A DNA stretch of 64,000 nt from positions 274,501 to 338,500 of the forward strand of contig NZ_CP007806.1 in NCBI RefSeq assembly GCF_000219535.2. Reading direction: 5' to 3'. Shown in pieces: positions 17,839-26,919 of this stretch. The DNA is from Brevibacillus laterosporus LMG 15441 (GTDB taxonomy: Bacteria > Bacillota > Bacilli > Brevibacillales > Brevibacillaceae). A program made the position numbers and the translations under genes. Under the pieces are notes generated by a model. The model did not search any database. It was not told the origin of the DNA and saw only the letters and a program-made list of their open reading frames with translations. The stretch's first letter is position 1. Every line of letters begins with the position of its first letter.

Positions 17839-18444
17839 TTGCAGTTGGATACGATACTTGAGTTAATTAATCAATACGGCTACTTTGCCTTGTTTTTCGC
17901 TCTATGGCTTGGCATTGTTGGTATGCCGATTCCAGATGAAGTGATTGTCATGACGGGAGGAATGGTTGGCTCATTTGGCATTCTTCAATCAATTCCTGCC
18001 TTTTTTGTCACCTATTTAGGGGTTATTTCGGGGTTGTCACTTGGATATATTTTAGGATATAAGATTGGAGCTCCCGTGTTAGATCGCATTCGGCGTAAAA
18101 GACACATGGATATCTATATTGTACGAGCTGAATATCTATTGCAAAAGTATGGGAGCCAAGCACTTGTAATTAGTTACTTTTTGCCGATTGTGCGCCACGT
18201 GGTACCTTATCTGGTCGGGATTAGCAAAATGTCTTTTCGGAGATATGCTCTGTTCTCCTTTACGACTGGCTTTGTTTGGACACTATTATTTTTTATTCTC
18301 GGGCATCTATTAGGAAGCAATGCCGCTTCTGTTGGGTACCTGATTAATGAATATAGTAAATATCTCTTAATCATTCTTCCGGTAATAGCGGCAGGGACTT
18401 TTATTGTGGTTGCCAGAATGAAAAGAAAAAGGGTAAATGTCTAA
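17839..18444 (+). CDS. DedA-family membrane protein
   Basis: 201 residues from TTG 17839, which follows AGGGGG by 7 nt and gives the usual DedA N-terminus. An ATG at 17764 is in frame but has no ribosome site. Conserved pieces are GMPIPDEVIVMTGG near residue 35, the R-x3-P membrane-embedded region around YFLPIVRHVVPYLVG, and four to six hydrophobic segments. DedA proteins flip undecaprenyl-phosphate or phospholipids and protect against cationic antimicrobial peptides and membrane stress. A terminator follows, so the gene is monocistronic. Confidence 0.88.
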   Translation: MQLDTILELINQYGYFALFFALWLGIVGMPIPDEVIVMTGGMVGSFGILQSIPAFFVTYLGVISGLSLGYILGYKIGAPVLDRIRRKRHMDIYIVRAEYLLQKYGSQALVISYFLPIVRHVVPYLVGISKMSFRRYALFSFTTGFVWTLLFFILGHLLGSNAASVGYLINEYSKYLLIILPVIAAGTFIVVARMKRKRVNV

Positions 18445-18483
18445 TGAAAGCCCTAAAATAAAATCATCAGGATACACAGATAG

Positions 18484-18526
18484 AGGAACCGATTGGCCTG
18501 GTAGCGGTAGTCGGTTCCTTTATTTG
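18484..18526 (+). terminator. Terminator of the dedA gene
   Basis: 9-bp stem AGGAACCGA/TCGGTTCCT (18484-18492 with 18511-18519) followed by TTATTT. Confidence 0.75.
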
Positions 18527-18643
18527 CTAGATAGCATTTACCTTTATTTACCTTTCGCAAAGCCCCTTGCACCTTGTGAAATAAGGGAGTATAATCCTGT
18601 TTATCTTAATATATAGCTGGCTAACTAAATGAGGTGAGTAAAA

Positions 18644-19075
18644 GTGGAGGAGACTCCTTATCTGGATTCTTTAGAATTGCTACTATCTCGTGTGGTGCGA
18701 TCGTATAATTATAAAATGTGGCAAATGTCGCATGAAGTAGGAATCTACCCGGGGCAATTGCCTGTTTTGTTTTTGCTAAAAAACAAAAATGGAAGAGTAC
18801 AAAAAGAATTGGTTACGAAAATGAAGGTAAAGGCAGCTACGGTCACCGTCATGCTGAATCGTATGGAGAAATCTGGATTGATCGAACGTCAGCCTGATCC
18901 CGATGATTTAAGAGCATCTCGGGTTTATTTAACTGAATTAGGAAAAGAAAAATTAGATCAGATTGAAAAAGTGATTAAAGAGATTGAGAAAAAATGCTTT
19001 GAAGGCTTTCGGGAGGAAGAAAAAATCTTACTTCGACGCTTTTTAACACATATGCATCGGAATTTATCGGAGTAG
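18644..19075 (+). CDS. MarR-family transcriptional regulator
   Basis: 143 residues with the MarR winged helix (about 35-105) and basic wing (DPDDLRASRVYLTELGKE). The start is GTG 18644, placed by a GAGGTGA box. It lies 67 nt upstream of a two-gene ABC exporter on the same strand, so it probably represses its own operon and the exporter in response to a drug-like ligand. This is a common arrangement, but the ligand is not evident. Confidence 0.9.
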   Translation: MEETPYLDSLELLLSRVVRSYNYKMWQMSHEVGIYPGQLPVLFLLKNKNGRVQKELVTKMKVKAATVTVMLNRMEKSGLIERQPDPDDLRASRVYLTELGKEKLDQIEKVIKEIEKKCFEGFREEEKILLRRFLTHMHRNLSE

Positions 19076-19142
19076 TGTGAGGTTAGGTAAGCTTGCATGT
19101 CAATTGGCTGCTTCCTCTAAAATTATGTAGCTGTCAAAGTAA

Positions 19143-20891
19143 ATGCGAAGGGAGATGCCAAGCAGAATGGGTAAACTTTTTAAATATATTGTGCCTTATA
19201 GAAAATATGCAGTAGCCGCTGTGTTACTCATGTTTCTGGAGGTGGTAATGGATTTGCTTCAGCCGACACTGATGGCTCATATTGTAGACCAGGGTGTTGC
19301 TAATGGAGATGTCACCTATATCATTCAAACCGGATTGATTATGGTAGGGGTTGCGCTTTTGGGGATTGTTGGCGGTGTAGGCTGTATTTACTTTGCCAGC
19401 ATCGTTTCCCAGAATTTTGGTGCAGACGTGAGACTAGATCTGTTTAGCCATATACAGACCTTTTCTTTTGACAAGCTGGATCAGTTCAAAACCTCTTCCT
19501 TAATTACACGCCTAACTAATGATGTTACACAGGTACAAAACGTGGTTCTAATGATGCTGCGCATGTTAACACGCTTTCCGCTTCTCTTTATAGGCGGGAT
19601 GGTTATGGCATTTTCATTGAATGCGAAGATGGCGCTTGTGTTGGTTGTGACCGTACCTCTCCTGATCCTATCTCTTCTGGTAATTATTAAGAAGGGTTTT
19701 CCTTTATTTAAAAAAGTCCAGGCTAGCTTGGATAAAGTAAACGGAGTTACACGTGAAAATTTGGCGGGGGTAAGGGTAGTAAAGGCCTTCGTTCGTTCAG
19801 ATTATGAAAAGGAACGTTTCCAAACAGAGAACGACCAATTAGCTGATATAACGGTAAAGGCAGCACGAACCATGGCGTTGATGATGCCGATTATGATGCT
19901 GTTGATGAATCTAAGCATCGTTGCGATTATTTGGTTTGGTGGTTTTCAAGTCAATACAGGTAGCATGCAGCTCGGAGAAGTCATTGCTTTTACCAATTAT
20001 ATGACCCAGATTTTGTTCGCCCTTATGATGGCTGGCATGATGCTCATGATGGTGTCGCGGGCAAAAGTGTCTGCGGATCGGATTGTGGAGGTAATGGATA
20101 CGAAAACCACTATTGCTGATGTCGGGCATAAAGACGTTTATATGCATACAGGAAAAATTGAATTTGACCATGTTTCCTTTCAGTATGCTGGTACTAGCGG
20201 GCAACCTGTATTAAAGGATGTAACGTTTTCGGTGACGCCGGGTGAGCGAATTGCAATCCTTGGCTCTACGGGTTCGGGTAAATCAACGTTGGTTCATTTG
20301 CTCCCACGTTTTTATGATGTGACAGAGGGACGTATTTTATTGGATGGAACGGATATTCGCGAGCTGAGCTTACAGGAGCTTCGCAAAAACATCGGGATGG
20401 TTTTACAGGAGGCAGTACTGTTCTCAGGAACCATTCGTGATAATATTCGCTGGGGTGATCCCGAGGCCTCAGATGATCAAGTGATAGCCGCAGCAAAGGC
20501 AGCCCAAGCTGATGAATTTATAGCGAAACTACCTGCGGGCTATGATACAGTGGTAGGTCAACGGGGAGTTAATCTATCAGGCGGACAAAAACAGCGCTTG
20601 TCCATTGCTCGCGCTCTACTGGCAAAGCCAAACATTCTCATTTTGGACGATAGCACTAGTGCGGTGGATTTGACGACCGAGGCTCTCATTCAAAAAGCGT
20701 TAAAAGAGCAATTAGGACATACGACTTGTTTTATTGTTGCACAACGCATTAGCTCTGTGATGGAAGCAGACAAAATCATTGTATTAGATAATGGTCAGAT
20801 TTCAGATATTGGAACTCACCAAGAACTGATGCAACACTCGGATGTGTATCAGGATATCTATCGTTCCCAAGTAAGAGAGGAGGCGATTTAG
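19143..20891 (+). CDS. ABC exporter half-transporter with degenerate ATPase site (YheI/BmrC type)
   Basis: 582 residues: six-helix transmembrane domain (about 1-310), then a nucleotide-binding domain with Walker A GSTGSGKST and signature LSGGQKQR. The Walker B reads ILILDDSTSAVD, with Asp where the catalytic Glu should be, and the H-loop reads VAQRISS with Gln for His. This subunit therefore carries the non-catalytic half-site of an asymmetric heterodimer, as in BmrCD, LmrCD or TM287/288. ATG 19143 lacks a ribosome site; ATG 19167, 12 nt after AAGGGAG, is an alternative. The adjacent gene supplies the canonical Glu and His. Confidence 0.92.
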   Translation: MRREMPSRMGKLFKYIVPYRKYAVAAVLLMFLEVVMDLLQPTLMAHIVDQGVANGDVTYIIQTGLIMVGVALLGIVGGVGCIYFASIVSQNFGADVRLDLFSHIQTFSFDKLDQFKTSSLITRLTNDVTQVQNVVLMMLRMLTRFPLLFIGGMVMAFSLNAKMALVLVVTVPLLILSLLVIIKKGFPLFKKVQASLDKVNGVTRENLAGVRVVKAFVRSDYEKERFQTENDQLADITVKAARTMALMMPIMMLLMNLSIVAIIWFGGFQVNTGSMQLGEVIAFTNYMTQILFALMMAGMMLMMVSRAKVSADRIVEVMDTKTTIADVGHKDVYMHTGKIEFDHVSFQYAGTSGQPVLKDVTFSVTPGERIAILGSTGSGKSTLVHLLPRFYDVTEGRILLDGTDIRELSLQELRKNIGMVLQEAVLFSGTIRDNIRWGDPEASDDQVIAAAKAAQADEFIAKLPAGYDTVVGQRGVNLSGGQKQRLSIARALLAKPNILILDDSTSAVDLTTEALIQKALKEQLGHTTCFIVAQRISSVMEADKIIVLDNGQISDIGTHQELMQHSDVYQDIYRSQVREEAI

Positions 20892-22730
20892 ATGAATCGA
20901 GGAGGATCAGAACCACAACGTTCAAAAGGAATGGGCGGGCCTATGGGAAAAGGAATGACGGGCATGCCGGTTGTTAAACCGAAAAATTCCATGGAGGCGC
21001 TCAAACGGCTATGGGGATATTTACGGGAACAACGCTGGTCGTTATTTCTGGTGTTTTTCCTAGTGCTGGCTAGCTCCGGCTTTGCGTTGATGGGCCCCTT
21101 GCTGATTGGAAAGGCCATTGATAGCATGGGGATTACCACGGGACAGGTTCAATTCTCATTGTTAGCCAAGATTGTTGGGAGCTTAATCATCGTATATATT
21201 TTGGGGGCGCTTGCTTCCTGGTTACAAACCTATTTGATGGCAAGTGTCTCGCAAAAGACGGTCAAGAGTATGCGAAAGGATATCTTTGATAAAGTACAGA
21301 CTCTGCCGTTGCGCTTTTTTGATGAAAGACCCCGCGGTGATTTGATGAGTCGTCTAACCAATGACGTAGAGAATATTAATAACACTCTCTCACAAGCAAC
21401 AACGCAAATTTTTTCCAGTCTCATTACTGTAATTGGGGCCGTGGGAATGATGCTTATGCTAAGTCCATCTTTAACATTGGTTAGTCTCATTGTTGTTCCA
21501 CTTGGCTTATTTATTACAAAAAAAATTGCGGAGCGTACGCGTAAGCTCTTCTTAGAACAGCAGACAGAGCTAGGGCAATTAAATGGATATATTGAAGAAA
21601 TGATTTCGGGACAACGGGTGGTCAAGGCTTTTAATCGTGAACAACAAACCATCGACCAATTTGCAGAAAAAAATCAGCGCTTGAAAAAAGTAGGGGCTCA
21701 AGCGCAGGCCTTCTCTGGAGTCATTCCTCCACTGATGAATGCTATTAATAATCTCAGCTTTGCGTTGGTTGCAGGCATAGGTGGGTACATGGCTGTACAA
21801 GGTGTTATCACGATCGGGATCATAACTGCCTTTCTAAATTACTCGAAGCAGTTTGCTCGTCCGCTAAATGAGATGGCAAATCAATTTAACATGCTACAAT
21901 CAGCTTTTGCTGGTGCAGAACGTGTATTTGAGGTGCTGGATGAGGAACCGGAATTCGCGGATCAAGCAGTGGCGGACTCCCTTGAACAAGTGGAAGGAAA
22001 AGTAGAGTTTAAGGATGTCACTTTTGGTTATAAGCCAGATAAGCCTGTCTTACAAGAGATTAATCTGATAGCGGAGCCTGGGCAAATGATTGCTCTAGTA
22101 GGCCCTACTGGTTCAGGTAAAACAACAATTGTAAACCTATTGATGAGATTCTACGATGTGCAGCAGGGAAGTGTCATCGTAGACGGACGGGATATACGTC
22201 AGATTGACAAAGAAAATCTGCGGTCCTCTATCGGGATGGTACTACAGGATACCTACCTGTTTGCGGGAACTGTAATCGAAAATATTCGCTACGGCAGGCT
22301 AGATGCTACAGACGAGCAGGTCATGTATGCAGCTCGCATGGCGAATGCTCATTCCTTTATTGAACGCCTACCAGAAGGCTATCATACGAAGCTCACGGAG
22401 GATGCTAGCAATATCAGTCAAGGACAGCGGCAATTGCTGACCATTGCGCGGGCGATTCTAGCGGACCCATCCATCCTGATTTTGGACGAGGCAACCAGCA
22501 GTATTGATACAAGAACCGAGATGCAAATTCAGAAAGCCTTGAAAGTATTGATGCAAGGACGCACTAGCTTCGTGATTGCCCATCGCTTGAGTACGATTCA
22601 GGAGGCGGATCAAATCTTGGTCATTAACCAAGGGGAGATTATTGAGAGAGGCAATCATAAGGAATTACTGGAGCAACAGGGCTTTTACTATAATCTGTAC
22701 CATACACAATTTAAGAATCAAGCTTCATAA
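20892..22730 (+). CDS. ABC exporter half-transporter, catalytic partner (YheH/BmrD type)
   Basis: 612 residues. A 30-residue basic, Gly/Met-rich N-terminal tail precedes the six-helix domain, then the nucleotide-binding domain. Walker A GPTGSGKTT, Walker B ILILDEATSSID with catalytic Glu, and H-loop IAHRLST are canonical, but the signature is ISQGQRQL instead of LSGGQ. This is the exact complement of the upstream subunit's defects. The start codon directly abuts the upstream stop and has a GAGGAGG box, so the subunits are made in equal amounts. Expected role: multidrug or lipid export. Confidence 0.93.
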   Translation: MNRGGSEPQRSKGMGGPMGKGMTGMPVVKPKNSMEALKRLWGYLREQRWSLFLVFFLVLASSGFALMGPLLIGKAIDSMGITTGQVQFSLLAKIVGSLIIVYILGALASWLQTYLMASVSQKTVKSMRKDIFDKVQTLPLRFFDERPRGDLMSRLTNDVENINNTLSQATTQIFSSLITVIGAVGMMLMLSPSLTLVSLIVVPLGLFITKKIAERTRKLFLEQQTELGQLNGYIEEMISGQRVVKAFNREQQTIDQFAEKNQRLKKVGAQAQAFSGVIPPLMNAINNLSFALVAGIGGYMAVQGVITIGIITAFLNYSKQFARPLNEMANQFNMLQSAFAGAERVFEVLDEEPEFADQAVADSLEQVEGKVEFKDVTFGYKPDKPVLQEINLIAEPGQMIALVGPTGSGKTTIVNLLMRFYDVQQGSVIVDGRDIRQIDKENLRSSIGMVLQDTYLFAGTVIENIRYGRLDATDEQVMYAARMANAHSFIERLPEGYHTKLTEDASNISQGQRQLLTIARAILADPSILILDEATSSIDTRTEMQIQKALKVLMQGRTSFVIAHRLSTIQEADQILVINQGEIIERGNHKELLEQQGFYYNLYHTQFKNQAS

Positions 22731-22739
22731 GTAACGAAG

Positions 22740-22771
22740 GCCGTCCAGAGAAATGCTGGGCGGCTTTTTTT
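22740..22771 (+). terminator. Terminator of the ABC exporter operon
   Basis: 9-bp stem GCCGTCCAG/CTGGGCGGC (one G-T pair) followed by seven T residues. Confidence 0.92.
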
Positions 22772-22778
22772 ATTAAAC

Positions 22779-22794
22779 CTTACAAAAATGTAAG
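22779..22794. promoter_or_regulatory. BceR-type operator before the DUF418 gene
   Basis: CTTACA-AAAA-TGTAAG is a perfect 6-4-6 inverted repeat that fits the TNACA-N4-TGTAA motif recalled for BceR-like response regulators. It ends 20 nt before the predicted -35. A near-identical site with identical spacing lies at 54615-54630. Confidence 0.6.
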
Positions 22795-22814
22795 TGGTGT
22801 GTAATCTTCATGCA

Positions 22815-22843
22815 TGGTTAAAAAATCTAGTATTCATTACAAT
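22815..22843 (+). promoter_or_regulatory. Predicted promoter of the DUF418 gene
   Basis: -35 TGGTTA (22815-22820), 17-nt spacer, -10 TACAAT (22838-22843). The weak -35 is typical of an activator-dependent promoter. Confidence 0.5.
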
Positions 22844-22899
22844 AATGACAACGAGTCGCTAGCGAACGACACTATTATGATAAAAAAGGATTGATGTCT

Positions 22900-23970
22900 A
22901 TGACCGCATTATCGGTCACAAAAAAAGAGCGTATTGTTTCGATGGATATCTTGCGTGGGATTGCACTTATGGGGATTTTGCTGGTGAATGCACCAGCCTA
23001 TATGACTTATATGGAAGGGCAAAGCATAACTCAGCATGCTTTTGATCCTACCTTACGCCTTCTATATGATTTATTTATCACAACGAAATTTTTCAGTATT
23101 TTTTCGTTCTTGTTTGGACTTGGCTTCTATATTTTTATGAGTCGTGCAGAGGCACGTGGAGATAAACCGTTTATTCTTTTTGTTCGTCGTCTGGCAGCAC
23201 TCTTATTGTTCGGTATTTTACACATCCTTACCTGGTTTGGAGATATTCTGTTCTTTTATGCTATTTTGGGCTTTGCCTTGATACCTTTTTATCGTAGATC
23301 AGCGAAAACTATACTGATCTGGGCAATGGGACTCTTTGCTATAACAGTATTAGCTAGTGGAATTGCGGCTGTGCAAACCTATCTTGGTAGTCCAGTGCCA
23401 GGGTTTATCAGCTCATTTAAGAGCGATACTTTTGCCATTTTGGGGATGTTTTTACTGGGACTTTATGTAGGGAAACAAAAGATTGTAGCGGAAGTAGATA
23501 AGCATGTACACTTGCTGAAACGTACACAGCTTATTACATTCGTACTGAGTATCATTCCTTTTGTAGGGATTCTGTGGTGCCATTTTACAGATAACCCACT
23601 ACAAGAAATACTCCAGCCATTTTTCTCCCGCCTGGATACTTATCCAATGGCTTTGTTATACATGAGTAGTTTGTTCCTTCTATTACGCAATGAGCGAGTG
23701 GCTACGATGTTAAAACCATTTGCTAATTACGGACGACTAGGGTTAACCTCTTATTTTACACAAAATATCATTGGGTCTGTGATCATTTCCCTATTTGGTT
23801 GGTCAAATGGCTATACATTAGTTCAGTCCTTCTACATGGCGATGATCATCCTTGGTGTTCAATTGATCATAAGTAATCTGTATTTCTTGAAGTTCAAGCA
23901 GGGGCCGTTAGAGTTTATCTGGAGAAAGCTGACGTACGGTTTTAAACGTAAGGACAAAGCAACAGCTTAA
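22900..23970 (+). CDS. DUF418-family membrane protein (YeiB/YxaH-like)
   Basis: 356 residues with about eight hydrophobic segments. The N-terminal pattern RIVSMDILRGIALMGILLVN and the C-terminal DUF418 block GRLGLTSYFTQNIIG are clear. The family has an acyltransferase-3-like fold and its biochemistry is largely undefined. ATG 22900 is placed 9 nt after AAAGGA; ATG 22894 is also possible. A BceR-type palindrome upstream links it to cell-envelope stress (inference). A bidirectional terminator follows. Confidence 0.85.
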   Translation: MTALSVTKKERIVSMDILRGIALMGILLVNAPAYMTYMEGQSITQHAFDPTLRLLYDLFITTKFFSIFSFLFGLGFYIFMSRAEARGDKPFILFVRRLAALLLFGILHILTWFGDILFFYAILGFALIPFYRRSAKTILIWAMGLFAITVLASGIAAVQTYLGSPVPGFISSFKSDTFAILGMFLLGLYVGKQKIVAEVDKHVHLLKRTQLITFVLSIIPFVGILWCHFTDNPLQEILQPFFSRLDTYPMALLYMSSLFLLLRNERVATMLKPFANYGRLGLTSYFTQNIIGSVIISLFGWSNGYTLVQSFYMAMIILGVQLIISNLYFLKFKQGPLEFIWRKLTYGFKRKDKATA

Positions 23971-23984
23971 TTCTATGGAAAATC

Positions 23985-24028
23985 AAAAACAACCATTGCC
24001 TAGCAGGATAAGCAATGGTTGTTTTTTG
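23985..24028. terminator. Bidirectional terminator
   Basis: AAAAACAACCATTGC pairs perfectly with GCAATGGTTGTTTTT across a 12-nt loop, between convergent genes. Confidence 0.93.
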
Positions 24029-24033
24029 TATTT

Positions 24034-25929
24034 CTACATAATATGTCTTTTTAATTTTTGTAAAAAGTGAGAGCGAACAATGAGGAAATAAACAAGCTGA
24101 AGTACAAAGAAAATCAGAATGCTTACAATTGATGTTTTAAAAATCGAAACGAAGGTGCCGCTGGAATACACCTTTTGGAGACCGACTAAAGCTACTGACG
24201 TGTGCACGATAGCCAGTGTGAATGGAACAAAGAAGAGCAAAGCGATTTGGACAGTCATGCTTTTTTGCCATTCTTCTATGGATAAGCCAATCTTAGAGAT
24301 CGTTTGATAATATTGTTTATCTCGATCAAGATCCATATAAAGTCGGAAGTATAAAAAGCTTCCTGCACAAACATAAAAGATGACGGCTACAAATAAACCG
24401 ATAAATAACGCACTGCCAACGGCCCGCTTTGCTTCAGCATAGTAGGCATCACGAACTAAAGGATGTTGATCCTCGGCTAGCTTTTGGTTGATTTCTTTTG
24501 AGAAGGCTACCGCGTCTTTATTGATAGAGCCTCCCTTTCTCCACTCATGAACCATATAGCCCACAACCGTATAGTTAGAAGAGGCTCTTTCCTTCAGATA
24601 GGCAAAGTCTTCATCGGATACAGCTAATGTGTTCCATTGATAAGAAAGGACTGGCTTGTCTATCTTTTGTACCAAGCGAAAAGGCTTGCCGTCTTTCGCA
24701 AGAAGGTCAGGAATGCCATCCTCGGGTAAATAGCTTGCTCTAATCCAAAGAGCCTCCCCCTTCTTAATTTGATACGTTTCACGCTCTAGCAGTGCTGCTA
24801 ATTGATTATAAGCTGATATCTTTATGACATCTGCACGTGCTACTGGCTTAGAAAAATATAAATCCTCGACCTCGACTCGTTCATAGTGTACATGGTAATT
24901 GGCTAGATGATCCTCAATGATTTGTGTCGATTTTTTACCCTCAAGCTTCTCATCGTGATAGTACTTATACTCGATTGTCAGTGGAAGCGTATCCTTGACC
25001 ATACCTAGTATACCTAGGACACTGATCAATGCTCCTGCCGAAGTAAAGGCGACAGTGGAGACAATGGTTACCATAAAAAACATCTGGGCATTATCCTTAA
25101 TACGATATGCTAGATCGGACAGCCAAATAATTCGGGTTCCACGCCAGTAGAGAATGGGCCTTTTTTTTACCCAATTAATCAGGAATGCTCCAAACTGAGA
25201 GTAGAAGAAGTAAGTACCGACACAGGTTAAGAGGATGACTATAAACATCCACCTTATAACCTCAAAGATATCGTTTTTAAGGGTAAACGTAATATAGTAG
25301 GCTGATCCAATGCAAAGGATTGAGAAAAGAGCTAAAATAACCGATCCCTTAGGCTCCTTTTTCGGTTTGCGTGATTCATCAAGTAAAACCTTGATACTCC
25401 GGTGCTTTGTTGTAAATAGAGTGAAAAAAGAAATAAACAAAAAGGCAGTATAAAAGGAAACGATCGTAAGTAAAAGAGCTTCAGTTGGTATATAAAATGG
25501 TATTTCGTCCATATCAAGAATGGCTGAAGCGAATATGAAGAAGGATTTGGAGAATAGCAGACCAAATCCAATGCCAACCACCATCGATAACGTAACTAAC
25601 AGCAGGTTTTCCATAAATATCATGAAATTGATCTGCCAGCGTGAAATACCAAGTATAGATAAAACGGCAAACTCTTTTTTCCGCATCTTAAGAAAAATAT
25701 TCGTGGAGTACCAGATAAAGGCAAAGGAAAAGCAGAAGATAATGGCTTCGGCTACGGTCATTCCATTCACCACCAAGTAATGTAGACCTTCTGTAGTCGT
25801 TCCTGGATGATAAATGAACATGCCGTAGGTAAAATAAATCATAATGACAAACGTAACACTTAAAAAATACGCCAGATAAAACCTGAATTTACGACGTACA
25901 TTAGTGGCGATGAATTGTAGAAAGGTCAT
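24034..25929 (-). CDS. BceB-type FtsX-like ABC permease
   Basis: 631 residues. It has the BceB architecture: N-terminal helix, FtsX block, several helices, a large extracellular domain of about 200 residues (about 335-525, rich in charged residues), then a C-terminal three-helix FtsX block. Such permeases sense and remove peptide antibiotics such as bacitracin, nisin or mersacidin from lipid II-cycle targets. It overlaps the ATPase gene by 29 nt. BceB proteins normally signal through a dedicated histidine kinase; none is adjacent here. Confidence 0.9.
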   Translation of the reverse strand: MTFLQFIATNVRRKFRFYLAYFLSVTFVIMIYFTYGMFIYHPGTTTEGLHYLVVNGMTVAEAIIFCFSFAFIWYSTNIFLKMRKKEFAVLSILGISRWQINFMIFMENLLLVTLSMVVGIGFGLLFSKSFFIFASAILDMDEIPFYIPTEALLLTIVSFYTAFLFISFFTLFTTKHRSIKVLLDESRKPKKEPKGSVILALFSILCIGSAYYITFTLKNDIFEVIRWMFIVILLTCVGTYFFYSQFGAFLINWVKKRPILYWRGTRIIWLSDLAYRIKDNAQMFFMVTIVSTVAFTSAGALISVLGILGMVKDTLPLTIEYKYYHDEKLEGKKSTQIIEDHLANYHVHYERVEVEDLYFSKPVARADVIKISAYNQLAALLERETYQIKKGEALWIRASYLPEDGIPDLLAKDGKPFRLVQKIDKPVLSYQWNTLAVSDEDFAYLKERASSNYTVVGYMVHEWRKGGSINKDAVAFSKEINQKLAEDQHPLVRDAYYAEAKRAVGSALFIGLFVAVIFYVCAGSFLYFRLYMDLDRDKQYYQTISKIGLSIEEWQKSMTVQIALLFFVPFTLAIVHTSVALVGLQKVYSSGTFVSIFKTSIVSILIFFVLQLVYFLIVRSHFLQKLKRHIM

Positions 25930-26674
25930 AGGTACTTCCCCCTAAAAGCGCAAGAACATCTAAGATTTGCTGGAAGAACACCTGACGGCTTTCTCCGCGT
26001 TGAATTTCATTATATAGCGTCCCATCCTTGATAAATAAAACGCGATCACAGTAACTAGCAGCTACAGGATCGTGTGTCACCATCATCATCGTGGTTTTTT
26101 TGGTAGCATTAATGTTTTGCAGGGTTTCCATGACGATGCGGGTTGATTTAGAATCCAGATTACCCGTAGGCTCGTCTGCTAATAAAAGGGAGGGCGAATG
26201 GATGATGGCTCTCGCGATGGCTGCACGCTGGTTTTGCCCACCTGATACCTCGTAGGGACGCTTTTGTAAAATGTGATTAATTTCTAGCTGAGTAGCGATT
26301 TCATCTAATTTCTGTTTCATTTCAGGAACCTTGTAAAAATCAAGCGCGAGCGGCAATAAGATATTTTCGCCCATTGTTAACGTATCTAATAGATTAAAAT
26401 CCTGAAACACAAAGCCTAGATTACGTCTGCGAAACACCGCTAGCTTTGATTTTTTGATCTTATGAGGATTTTCACCATTTAATAGAATATCTCCAGTAGT
26501 GGGGATATCAATTGTGGCAATAAGATTTAATAGGGTCGTTTTTCCGCTCCCTGACGGCCCCATGATAGCAATAAACTCTCCCTCTTCTATGTGGAAGTTC
26601 ACGTCGGTTAAAGCGCGATAGGGAATTTTCCCCCCGTATATTTTGCTGACGTTTGTTACCTGAAGAAGTCCCAT
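25901..26674 (-). CDS. BceA-type ABC transporter ATP-binding protein
   Basis: 257 residues, MacB/LolD-like ATPase with Walker [10 protein letters not shown], signature VSGGQNQR, Walker B LLLADEPTGNLD and H-loop THD. The C-terminus is about 20 residues longer than usual and overlaps the permease gene. ATG 26674 is chosen over ATG 26683, which lies only 2 nt from the GGAGGT box. It powers the BceB-type permease. Confidence 0.93.
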   Translation of the reverse strand: MGLLQVTNVSKIYGGKIPYRALTDVNFHIEEGEFIAIMGPSGSGKTTLLNLIATIDIPTTGDILLNGENPHKIKKSKLAVFRRRNLGFVFQDFNLLDTLTMGENILLPLALDFYKVPEMKQKLDEIATQLEINHILQKRPYEVSGGQNQRAAIARAIIHSPSLLLADEPTGNLDSKSTRIVMETLQNINATKKTTMMMVTHDPVAASYCDRVLFIKDGTLYNEIQRGESRQVFFQQILDVLALLGGSTYDLSTIHRH

Positions 26675-26726
26675 GTCACACATACACCTCCATTACGTAT
26701 CGTTATTCCGGTCAAGAGTCGCGTTT

Positions 26727-26755
26727 AGAGTATCATTTGGTTAGGTGTCAGTCAA
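26727..26755 (-). promoter_or_regulatory. Candidate promoter of the bceAB-type genes
   Basis: On the minus strand: -35 TTGACT (26750-26755), 17-nt spacer, -10 TACTCT (26727-26732). The -10 is poor. No BceR-type TNACA-N4-TGTAA site was found beside it. Confidence 0.4.
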
Positions 26756-26919
26756 GCTAAGCGCCGTATCATCGTTTTATCATCAGACTCTCATGAGTTT
26801 ATAACGGTTCAAGCATGTTATTAGTGCCTTTACTAGCATATATTGGTATAGGCAGGAAGCGATAAAGAACATTTTACATCGTTATAAATAGAAGGAAAAA
26901 TATAGTGGGGGTGCCGATC

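Noticed and set aside
26873-26888. TTTACATCGTTATAAA before the beta-lactamase gene as a BceR-type or BlaI-type operator
   Set aside because: The second half reads TATAA instead of TGTAA and no promoter has the right spacing. It also lacks the TACANNTGTA core of BlaI sites.
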